Assembly (NCBI RefSeq): GCF_900166595.1
Contig: NZ_LT745763.1
Coordinates: 3,285,333-3,349,332, forward strand
Reading direction: 5' to 3'
DNA length: 64,000 nt
From: Virgibacillus dokdonensis
GTDB lineage: Bacteria; Bacillota; Bacilli; Bacillales; Amphibacillaceae
Position 1 is the stretch's first letter, and each line of letters starts with the position of its first letter. The position numbers were made by a program, and so were the translations under genes. Shown here in pieces: positions 54,403 through 62,010 of this stretch. The notes under the pieces are model-generated. The model saw only the letters and a program-made list of their open reading frames with translations. It made no database searches and was not told where the DNA came from.

Positions 54403-55445
54403 TCTAGCAGAGAATTCCCCATAATCGATACGCGCCTTGTTTGTTGCAATGCTTCTAATGAAGTTACACCAATTCCAAACATAGCCATTTTTAATTCCAA
54501 TTCTATTTGTTCCATCGTTGTTATGACTGCATCGGCTGATTCGGTTGCTGCCTGCAATAATTGACGTGCAAAACCGATCACATCTGCGCCAATAGTTATG
54601 GCTTTTGCAGCATCGACACCTGTTTTCATTCCTCCGCTTGCTACAAGAGGAGCTTTTGGAAGCTTATTTCTTACTGACACGATACAATCTTTTGTTGGCA
54701 GACCCCAGTTATTAAAAGCTTCAGCTGCCGCCTTGCGAAGTGGATCTTGCGAACGGAGCTTTTCAACTTGGCTCCATGATGTCCCACCAGCTCCTGCTAC
54801 ATCAATATACGCTATTCCAGCATTGTACAACTGTTCAGCCACGAAGCCATCAATGCCAAAGCCAACTTCCTTCGCACCAACTGGCACGGTTAATTTACTG
54901 CAAATTTCTTCTACTTTAGGCAATAAATCAGCAAAATTTAAGTCACCACCATCTTGTACAGCTTCTTGCAAACTATTAAAATGGAGAACAAGTGAATCAG
55001 CTTCCGTCATATCTACAATACGCTGGGCTTCTTCAGCGCCGTAACCATAATTCAATTGCACAGCACCTAAATTAGCAATTAAAGGTACTGTCGGAGCTTG
55101 CTGGCGTATTAAGAATGAAGCTTGGTGGGCATCACTTTCTAGTAAAGCTCGTGTTGAACCAAGGGCAACAGCCCATCCCTTTTCTTCAGCAGCTAACGCT
55201 AAGTTTTGATTGATCTTAGTAGCAAGCTCCGAACCACCAGTCATCGAACTTACCAAAAATGGCGCTTGTAACGATTTATTTAAAAAGGTTGTGTTGATTT
55301 GTATATCATCAAAATGAATCTCAGGAAGCGCATTATGTATAAATGAAATACCTTCTAACCCCGTCGATTTATTCACACCTTCTACATGCTCTGTTAAGCA
55401 TAGCTGAATATGTTCGGTTTTTCTACGATTTATTCCCTCTTCCAT
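54393..55445 (-). CDS. fni: Type 2 isopentenyl-diphosphate delta-isomerase
   Basis: 350-residue FMN- and NADPH-dependent TIM-barrel enzyme interconverting IPP and DMAPP. Motifs: RRKTEHIQLCL, FLVSSMTGGSELATKIN, VALGSTRALLE, VPIIANLG-type VPLIANLGAVQLNYG, VGAKEVGFGID, YIDVAGAGGTSW and VASGGMKTGVDAAKAI. ATG has TTGGAGG upstream. Single gene bounded by its terminator and a 383-base upstream gap with no recognised features. Confidence 0.94.
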   Translation of the reverse strand: MEEGINRRKTEHIQLCLTEHVEGVNKSTGLEGISFIHNALPEIHFDDIQINTTFLNKSLQAPFLVSSMTGGSELATKINQNLALAAEEKGWAVALGSTRALLESDAHQASFLIRQQAPTVPLIANLGAVQLNYGYGAEEAQRIVDMTEADSLVLHFNSLQEAVQDGGDLNFADLLPKVEEICSKLTVPVGAKEVGFGIDGFVAEQLYNAGIAYIDVAGAGGTSWSQVEKLRSQDPLRKAAAEAFNNWGLPTKDCIVSVRNKLPKAPLVASGGMKTGVDAAKAITIGADVIGFARQLLQAATESADAVITTMEQIELELKMAMFGIGVTSLEALQQTRRVSIMGNSLLDES

Positions 55446-55828
55446 GTTAAAAAACCTCCAATTTTACGACCCTGCATTCTATGATAACATAACTTAGATT
55501 CAAATCTTACTGTGACGATTTTTTAAAACTTATGCATGGTATAAAGCCATAAGGTTGAATTCCTTGTATAATATATAAGATGTTAAAAGACGAGATGAAT
55601 TTGCTAAACTGTGAAATAGTCGAACTGAATTCATTTTCTGTTCCAAAAGGCAGTAATATGGATTAAAATTTTCTAGGTAGCAACCTCTCAGAAATGCAAT
55701 TCGTCATTTTTTGCACCGTTTTTGAAGATTAGACATGTTTTAAACGGTAGCATTTTTAATTTATCGTTTCATAAAACAAGCACAAGTACATTTCATAACA
55801 AGCGTAAAAGCGAAAGGAATTCGTTAAA
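55446..55828. other. Divergent intergenic region, nothing recognised
   Basis: About 380 AT-rich bases between fni and the HD-domain gene. No repeat family member or clear promoter pair could be supported by eye. Confidence 0.45.
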
Positions 55829-56368
55829 ATGATGAAAGATAAAGCAAAAGAATTTGCTACTAAAGCACATGAAGGACAATGGAGAAAAGGTTCCAAGGCA
55901 CCTTACATCACGCATCCTATTCGTGTTGCGAATATACTTGAAGAAGCTGGTTGCAGTGAGGAAGTTATCTGTGCAGGTTATTTACATGATGTTGTAGAAG
56001 ACACAGCTACAACCATACAAGAAATCGCCATCCAATTTGGTAAACACATTACTTCTCTTGTCTGTGCAAATACCGAAAATAAAACCCTGCCTTGGGAAAA
56101 GCGAAAACAGCAAACGATTTACACATTAAAAACATTAAATATGGAAGTAAAGCAGTTAATTATAGCGGATAAATTAGACAATTTATTAAGTATCGAGGCA
56201 GATTTGCAATCCTTTGGAGAGGTTGTATGGGATCACTTCCATGCGCCTTTTGATAAGCAGAAATGGTATTATCAGTCGATAAAAGAAGTTATGTATCATG
56301 GCATTTCAACGAAAGAAGCACCTGCTTTTTTTAACTGTTATGAAAAGACCGTGTCACGTGTTTTTTAA
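55829..56368 (+). CDS. HD-domain hydrolase, (p)ppGpp hydrolase-like
   Basis: 179 residues matching the HD domain of RelA/SpoT or MESH1: AHEGQWRKGSKAPYITHPIRVA (metal His29), GYLHDVVEDTATT (His53-Asp54 and following Glu-Asp) and IIADKLDNLLSI (later Asp). No synthetase, TGS or ACT domains. It may hydrolyse (p)ppGpp or a related nucleotide. RBS AAAGGAATTCG. A repeat B copy follows its stop at once. Confidence 0.85.
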   Translation: MMKDKAKEFATKAHEGQWRKGSKAPYITHPIRVANILEEAGCSEEVICAGYLHDVVEDTATTIQEIAIQFGKHITSLVCANTENKTLPWEKRKQQTIYTLKTLNMEVKQLIIADKLDNLLSIEADLQSFGEVVWDHFHAPFDKQKWYYQSIKEVMYHGISTKEAPAFFNCYEKTVSRVF

Positions 56369-56374
56369 CGATCT

Positions 56375-56547
56375 TGGGACTTCAATCAATAGGGGTTTTC
56401 TCTCATCCCCCACTGATTGTTTACCTCAAGGGTATGACCTAGAGGCCTCTGTACGAATTGGGGGATTTAGATGCTGTTATCCCCCACTAAGACTTGATCA
56501 ACTCGCATCTCCAATTCTTGAGAAGAGAATCTTACAGCACCTTATAT
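56375..56547 (+). repeat. Dispersed repeat family B, copy 5
   Basis: CTTCAATCAATAGGGG...CCCCCACTGATTG (left hairpin), ACCTCAAGGGTATGACCTAG, then GATGCTGTTATCCCCCACT, AAGACTTGATCAACTCGCAT, CCAATTCTTGAGAAG and CTTACAGCACCTTATA. It is one of the best copies and lies seven bases after the HD gene. Confidence 0.75.
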
Positions 56548-56563
56548 TCGAGATAAAATCGAA

Positions 56564-56596
56564 CGATGCCAAAAGCTTAAAACAGCTTTTGGCATA
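56564..56596. terminator. Hairpin downstream of rsgA
   Basis: ATGCCAAAAGCT and AGCTTTTGGCAT are perfectly paired with a six-base loop, about 22 bases after the rsgA stop on the minus strand. T-runs are short, so it may be an mRNA-stabilising stem rather than a terminator. Confidence 0.55.
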
Positions 56597-56617
56597 CTCC
56601 TTAGCATAAATCTCTGT

Positions 56618-57688
56618 CTAATTGTATCCACGTTGTTTGTACGTGGCTTTCATATTTTTTGCTCGCTGTTTCCATTTGTTTTTCTCTTCCAACTGTGCCT
56701 TTTGATCCTGCTTTCTTTTTTCAAATGCTAATTCTCGCAACAATTTTTGATAACTATCAAAACGATCCTGTGAGAGCTCGCCTGAAGCAAGTGCTTCTTG
56801 AACACGACATCCCGGCTCTGTATCATGCTGACAATCACTAAAAAAACAGGCACTAGCAAAATCTTCTACATCTTCAAAGGCAGTATCTACTGCTGCTTCT
56901 CCGTCCCAAAGCTGTAATTCTCGCATTCCTGGAGTATCAATTAACAAAGCGCCGCTTTCTAACACGAACAATTCTCGATGAGTTGTGGTGTGTCGCCCTT
57001 TGCTATCATCCAAACGAACATCTTTCGTTTTCTGTACATTTCGCTCGGATAAAACATTGACTAAAGTCGATTTCCCTACACCAGAGGACCCTACTAAAGC
57101 GACAGTTTCGGCAGGTTTCAAGTAGGTATTTAAATCCTGAATCCCTTCTCCAGTAATATTGCTCACAACGATAATCGGTACGCCAATTGCTACTGTCTCT
57201 ACCTGAGCAATTAACGCTGGTAACTGTTCTTCTTCGTACGCATCCTTTTTCGTTAACACGATGACTGGAGAAGCGCCACTTTCGTAAACAGCTACAATAT
57301 ATCGTTCTATGCGGCGTATATTGAGATCATCATTGAGTGAACTTACGATAAATATCGTATCTAAATTTGCTGCAACTAGCTGCGCCTCTGTTTTATCCCC
57401 AGCCGCTTGTCGAACAAGCTGGCTTTTTCTTGGCAAAACATGTTGAATAACGGCCTTTTTCTCTAGCTTCAGCTTTTCTACTGCTACCCAATCACCAACA
57501 GTAGGAAAATCAATTGCTCCATTTGCCGCATTCAAAAATTTACCACTAACGTGAGCCAAATACTCCATCTCTCCATCAGAAATGCGGTAACTATTTCTCT
57601 GCACCGTTATTACCCGGGCAATAATTGCTGGGTCAGTTTTTGTAAACAAAGTCTCATTCCAACCAAGTTTGGTTAAATTAATATTCAA
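56618..57688 (-). CDS. rsgA: Ribosome-associated circularly permuted GTPase (RsgA-like)
   Basis: 356 residues in the permuted order: OB fold (about 20-100), G4 (VLTKKDAY), G1 P-loop GSSGVGKSTLVN, G3 DTPGMREL, and the zinc motif ACFFSDCQHDTEPGCRV. The Lys/Arg-rich tail likely binds rRNA. RsgA helps late 30S maturation. It is longer than the roughly 295-residue RsgA (YloQ/CpgA) normal in Bacillus, so it is probably a second paralogue. ATG lies after AGGAGG (AAGGAGGAAAATAATTG). Confidence 0.88.
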   Translation of the reverse strand: MNINLTKLGWNETLFTKTDPAIIARVITVQRNSYRISDGEMEYLAHVSGKFLNAANGAIDFPTVGDWVAVEKLKLEKKAVIQHVLPRKSQLVRQAAGDKTEAQLVAANLDTIFIVSSLNDDLNIRRIERYIVAVYESGASPVIVLTKKDAYEEEQLPALIAQVETVAIGVPIIVVSNITGEGIQDLNTYLKPAETVALVGSSGVGKSTLVNVLSERNVQKTKDVRLDDSKGRHTTTHRELFVLESGALLIDTPGMRELQLWDGEAAVDTAFEDVEDFASACFFSDCQHDTEPGCRVQEALASGELSQDRFDSYQKLLRELAFEKRKQDQKAQLEEKNKWKQRAKNMKATYKQRGYN

Positions 57689-58225
57689 TTATTTTCCTCC
57701 TTCAAAAATGGAAGTTCCATCGTGTAAGAAAACAGCTTTTACGTAAAATACAATTTTCTCCCACTGAACATCTGTTGTTAAGGAGGAAAGCCAAAGTGTA
57801 TATCTATCTATTCCGACCGTTCCTCCATTTTGTTTATGTTTGTTTTCTTATTGAATACATACATCAACATCAACTCCTTTCAAAATGGAACAACGCGTGT
57901 TGAACCTTAAGTATGTTATAACTGATTTTAACTTCATTTGTAAAGTGTTTTTAACCGTTTGTTTCACATTCAAATAGTAACTATCTCATGTAAAGTGAAA
58001 CTCTTATCAGTATGGATTTCTTTTATCCCTCACAAATTGCTTCCTAGCCCAAGGGTAAACCTAAAGCTTGCGAATCGGAGGTTAAGGTCACTTAGACTTG
58101 TTCAGCTGGCATCTGCCAAATCTTACAGCACTTTTTATCGGAATTACAAGCGATTTTTATACAAAACGTACAGCGTGGCGGGCTTCCTTATCACCAAACC
58201 TTTCTAGCTGAAACTGTAACGATGC
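57689..58225 (+). repeat. Intergenic region with repeat family B copy 6
   Basis: 57989-58138 is a B element (TGTAAAGTGAAACTCTTATCAG, CCCAAGGGTAAACCTAAAGC, CACTTAGACTTGTTCAGCTG, CTTACAGCACTTTTTA). It has lost much of the AGTGGGAG arm. The 300 bases before it (57689-57988) show no gene, although AAGGAGGAAAG at 57779 looks like an orphan ribosome binding site. Confidence 0.6.
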
Positions 58226-58276
58226 ACACAAAAAGCTGCCTTTTACTTTTAAGCGTAACAGGCAGCTTTTGTTTTA
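58226..58276 (-). terminator. Terminator of the aldo/keto reductase gene
   Basis: AAAAGCTGCCT and AGGCAGCTTTTTG arms; the loop is about 17 bases; T-rich on the minus strand just after the stop. Confidence 0.75.
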
Positions 58277-59098
58277 GCGACTATTCATTTCGCTCGGCTT
58301 TGGTCCTTTTCGTTCGCCTCGGTCCAATTTAGAAATGGCATCCATTTCCTCTGATCCCAGTTCAAAATCAAAAACAGCGAAGTTTTCCTTTATTCGTGAA
58401 GGTGTTACCGATTTCGGTATAACAATATGGTTCGCTTGCAAGTGCCAACGCAACACGATTTGAGCAGGTGTTTTTTGATGCGCTTGGGCAATCCTTGTAA
58501 TTTCTGCATTCTGCAGCACTGCGCCACCTTGCATAAGGGGACTCCAAGCTTCGACATAAATATGATGTTGATCACAAAAATGCTGTAACTCTTGTTGCTG
58601 CAAGTATGGATGACATTCAACTTGATTAACCGTTGGAACAACCTCACACTCATCCAACAACCGTTGTAAATGTTCCTTGTTAAAATTGCAAACACCGATC
58701 GCTTTCACACGACCATCTTGATACAATTTTTCCAATGCTTTATAAGTTTCAACATATTGATCAAATGCAGGTGTTGGCCAGTGGATTAAGTATAAATCTA
58801 CGTAATCTAATCCAAGCTTATCAAGACTTTCCTCAAAAGCACGAAGCGTGTTTTCATAACCTTGATCACTATTCCAAACCTTTGTTGTAATAAACAATTC
58901 TTCTCTAGGCACAGAGGTATTAGCTAGTGCTCTTCCAACTCCACGCTCATTGTCATAAATTTTAGCTGTGTCGATGGACCGATATCCCACTTCGATTGCT
59001 TTTTCAACTGCTTTTGTTGCTTCTTCATCAGACACTTGCCATACACCAAAGCCAAGTTGTGGCATACGTAAACCATTGTTTAAGGTAATGTAATGCAT
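58274..59098 (-). CDS. Aldo/keto reductase (YvgN/YtbE-like)
   Basis: 274 residues, AKR (beta/alpha)8 barrel. Catalytic tetrad: Asp in YRSIDTAKIYDNE (with Tyr), Lys in FITTKVWN and His in YLIHWPTPAFD. NADPH-binding loop VIPKSVTPSRIKENF. It reduces small aldehydes such as methylglyoxal or glyoxal. RBS AGAGAGGGG. Single gene. Confidence 0.9.
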   Translation of the reverse strand: MHYITLNNGLRMPQLGFGVWQVSDEEATKAVEKAIEVGYRSIDTAKIYDNERGVGRALANTSVPREELFITTKVWNSDQGYENTLRAFEESLDKLGLDYVDLYLIHWPTPAFDQYVETYKALEKLYQDGRVKAIGVCNFNKEHLQRLLDECEVVPTVNQVECHPYLQQQELQHFCDQHHIYVEAWSPLMQGGAVLQNAEITRIAQAHQKTPAQIVLRWHLQANHIVIPKSVTPSRIKENFAVFDFELGSEEMDAISKLDRGERKGPKPSEMNSR

Positions 59099-59538
59099 TG
59101 ATTAGCCCCTCTCTATTCCGATACTTTTATAGTATCACAATTAACAATTGCAACCAAAAAATTCCTAACTAATAGGCGACTTTAAATTGAAAGGGGCAAT
59201 AGAAGCTAGCATGACACAAACTTTTTCACACGAAATTCAGGGACAGTACTTAGTGAATTACTTCGACCACTAAGATGCTTAAAGAAATCGAGGGAGCATT
59301 GTTTCTTAGGGGAATTTCGCTTTCGTTCCCCTAAATAAAAGAATGGTGGCTCCTCTTTATCTTGATTATTTTACGAACGAAGGGATATTTGACTTCATTA
59401 TCGCATTATGCCTTCTTTATCCACTCAACTTTATATCACTTAGAAGTATATATTTTCTCAGGTAAATGTTTCGTTTAACGCCTCACCGAAACTATCCCCT
59501 CCAGTTGGTTGGAGAGGAATGTTTCTTTCGCAAGTACG
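59099..59538. other. Intergenic region, nothing recognised
   Basis: About 440 bases. AGGGGAA...TTCCCCT (59319-59343) is a short hairpin (AGGGGAATTTCG/CGTTCCCCT). No gene or clear repeat family member. Confidence 0.45.
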
Positions 59539-61173
59539 TTAAATTCCGTTATGGAGCCAACGTTTTCGAGCATAGCTGTAATTTCCTTCAATTCTTTCCA
59601 GTTGCTTATTTTCTAATACATATGTGATTGGAAAAAGTCGATCCAAAAAGTAACGGTCATGGGATACAGCAATAATCGTACCATCGAACTGTTCTAATGC
59701 TTCTTCTAACATTTCTTTCGACTCTATATCCAAATGATTTGTCGGTTCATCTAAAATTAGGATATTATGATTTTGATACATTAATTGGGCAAGACGCAAA
59801 CGTGTCTTTTCTCCTCCGCTTAAGTTTTCCGTCGTTTGAAATACCTTTGCGCCATAAAAAAGAAATTGAGCCAATATATTTCTCGCCTCTCCCTCCTCCA
59901 TTGGAACATGGTCGCGGAATTCATCAATTACCGTGCGTTTCCCTTCCATCTCTAGCATATGCTGCGACAAATAGCCAATAGACAAACGACTACCTAATTG
60001 CCGTTCTCCTGCATCTGCTGCTATCTTCCCTAATATTATTTGCAATAGCATTGATTTACCCGTACCATTTTCACCAATAATTGCCACTCGCTCTTGAAAG
60101 CGTACATGCATATTCACGTGCTGAAAAAGCATTTTATCTTGCACACTTTTTGAAACACCTTCCAGCCGAATAACATCTTTTCCGCTGCGATCTTGCATTT
60201 TAAAATCGATTTGCATACGTTTATGCTCCAATATGGGGCGTTTTAACCGCGTCATTTTATCCAAGGCTTTTTGCATACTCTTTGCCCTGCGATGTAATCC
60301 ATCATTTGGTGGATTCGCTTGATTTGCCCATTCTTTCAATCGTTTTATGGTTTCTTTCATTTTCTTTATTTTCTTTTGCTGATCTTGATATTGCTGAAAT
60401 TCCTGTAACAGCCTTTCCTCTCGTTCTTTTACATAATTCGTATAATTCGTGGCAAAGGTAATTAATTCTCCTTGATCTAATTCCCAAACCTTTGTGACAG
60501 TGTCATCTAAAAAATAGCGATCATGGGAAACAATCATTACCGTTCCTGTGTAATTGCGAATAAAATCCGTTAACCATTCGATTGCTTGAATATCCAAATG
60601 ATTGGTAGGCTCATCTAACAACAGTAAGTCTGGTGCTTGCAACAGTAATTGAGCTAAACCAACTTTTGTCCGTTCCCCACCACTCAAATGTTTCCAACAC
60701 TTTGTTGCCAATTCTTCTATCTGCAAGCCGCTCATGACCCTCCGAATACGAGCGTCGATTTCATAACCACCACGTTCTTGAAAGCTTTCTTGCATATCTC
60801 CATACTTTTCAATCAGCTTCGTTAATTTTTCTACGTTTGCTTCTTTTGCCATCAAGCTTTCCAAACGTTCCATTTCAACTTTTAGCAAGTTTAAATCTGT
60901 AAACACTTCCGTTAGTAGCATTTCAACCATTGATTCCTGTTCCTTGATAGGATTTTGCAACAGCAAACCAACGGAACTATTTTTCTTCCAAGTTATTCTT
61001 CCTTTAGCAGGTTCGGTTTTTTTCGCAAGTAACTGCAATAAAGTCGATTTCCCTGTTCCATTTCTTCCAATTAAACCAATTCTGTCTCCTTCTTTCACTT
61101 CTGCAGTAATCTGTTCAAAAATTTGATTGGCCCCTATTATTTGGGTCACTTGTTGGATACTTACCGTTATCAT
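59539..61173 (-). CDS. ABC-F family ATPase
   Basis: 544 residues with two ABC domains and no membrane region. N-terminal Walker A GRNGTGKST (about 37-45), LSGGERTKVGLAQLL and LLLLDEPTNHLD; a charged interdomain linker (about 240-320) with an Arg/Lys-rich coiled coil; second Walker A GENGTGKSM, LSGGEKTRLRLAQLM and ILILDEPTNHLD. ABC-F proteins act on the ribosomal E site as translation factors or antibiotic-resistance factors. Whether this one gives resistance cannot be told from sequence. Single gene. Confidence 0.9.
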   Translation of the reverse strand: MITVSIQQVTQIIGANQIFEQITAEVKEGDRIGLIGRNGTGKSTLLQLLAKKTEPAKGRITWKKNSSVGLLLQNPIKEQESMVEMLLTEVFTDLNLLKVEMERLESLMAKEANVEKLTKLIEKYGDMQESFQERGGYEIDARIRRVMSGLQIEELATKCWKHLSGGERTKVGLAQLLLQAPDLLLLDEPTNHLDIQAIEWLTDFIRNYTGTVMIVSHDRYFLDDTVTKVWELDQGELITFATNYTNYVKEREERLLQEFQQYQDQQKKIKKMKETIKRLKEWANQANPPNDGLHRRAKSMQKALDKMTRLKRPILEHKRMQIDFKMQDRSGKDVIRLEGVSKSVQDKMLFQHVNMHVRFQERVAIIGENGTGKSMLLQIILGKIAADAGERQLGSRLSIGYLSQHMLEMEGKRTVIDEFRDHVPMEEGEARNILAQFLFYGAKVFQTTENLSGGEKTRLRLAQLMYQNHNILILDEPTNHLDIESKEMLEEALEQFDGTIIAVSHDRYFLDRLFPITYVLENKQLERIEGNYSYARKRWLHNGI

Positions 61174-61373
61174 TTTTTCTCTTCCTCCGCTCTAGAAGAG
61201 ACAACTCTACCTATACGTTAGGAACAAGATTTCATTTTATTAGTAAGTGATTTTTTTAAGCGTATTCCCCTTGCATGAGAAGCCAGTAAGGTGGTGCATA
61301 TGCAAATCACCATCCACTGATGTTTTCGTGTTCATTTAGGCAACGATAAATGAACTGCTCATGAATACCGTTT

Positions 61374-61440
61374 AGAAACAGGTTTTCTGACGTTTTTCTT
61401 ATACGATACACCTTAAAACGCAATCCTTTCTTCTAGTTGA
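61374..61440 (+). repeat. Partial repeat A copy
   Basis: AGAAACAGGTTTTCTGACG, TTTTTCTTATACGATACACC and TTTCTTCTAGTTGAAG follow the second half of family A. Confidence 0.5.
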
Positions 61441-61477
61441 AGTATATACATGATAAACCTGTGATGAAAAAAATATA

Positions 61478-61531
61478 AGTCTCTCCCACTTAGATTAATT
61501 TCATTTTTTACAGTGGGGTATTACAACTTGA
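61478..61531 (+). repeat. Repeat B right-hairpin remnant
   Basis: GTCTCTCCCACTTAGATTAA and ACAGTGGGGTATTACAAC keep the CCCACT/AGTGGG arms of family B. It lies between two A copies. Confidence 0.45.
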
Positions 61532-61584
61532 TGTAGTTGATTAAAAACGTAGCTTATCACCAATTCTTCATAGAGAACGAATGC

Positions 61585-61683
61585 TTTAGAAAAACTTGGC
61601 TTGTCGCCAAGTCTTTTGGCGAAAACCTTGTTTTTCTTATACTATAAACCAAGAAAATCTTATACTTTCCTATAGTGTAAAAA
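61585..61683 (+). repeat. Best-preserved repeat A copy
   Basis: AGAAAAAC and GTTTTTCT form the outer stem; CTTGGC/GCCAAG an inner hairpin; the same GCCAA can instead pair with a following TTGGC, giving two exclusive folds. Then CTTATACTATAAACC and TATACTTTCCTATAGTG, whose ACTATA/TATAGT arms form a second stem. Confidence 0.7.
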
Positions 61684-61833
61684 ATTCATAGCAAAAAGAC
61701 GTAAGTAGAGTTTTCTCCTTACGCCGTTTCATAAATCCACAAATAAGCATCGCACTTTAGTAAGTACGATTGTGCACACTCGTCACACTTATTTCCGTCC
61801 GGTTAGGTAGATGTCTCTCACTGATTTTTTCCA

Positions 61834-61947
61834 TTATTTTGAATTCGCAATGGACACACGTATCCCGTTGCTTAGATTATTGGAAAAAATTGCATAACGA
61901 ATAGCAAGATATGCTTTCATTTTCGTTATACCACCAGTTTGATTCAT
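61834..61947 (-). CDS. Small 37-residue protein of unknown function
   Basis: Thirty-seven codons: MNQTGGITKMKAYLAIRYAI then FSNNLSNGIRVSIANSK and TAA. The ATG has a near-perfect ribosome binding site GGGAGGTGA. A consensus-like promoter lies 31 bases upstream of the ribosome binding site region (61978-62006). The peptide is basic, with an amphipathic helix-like centre and no signal peptide. It does not match a family I know. It could be a leader peptide, a small regulator or a toxin-like peptide. Expression signals are much better than expected by chance. Confidence 0.55.
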   Translation of the reverse strand: MNQTGGITKMKAYLAIRYAIFSNNLSNGIRVSIANSK

Positions 61948-61977
61948 CTACCTCACCTCCCTGTTATAATTGTTTTA

Positions 61978-62006
61978 AGTTTATCCGACCGTACTTTCTT
62001 TGTCAA
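61978..62006 (-). promoter_or_regulatory. Sigma-A promoter of the small gene
   Basis: Minus strand TTGACA (62001-62006), 17-base spacer, TAAACT (61978-61983). It lies just after the GH18 gene stop and points to the 37-codon gene. Confidence 0.7.
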
Positions 62007-62010
62007 TCCC

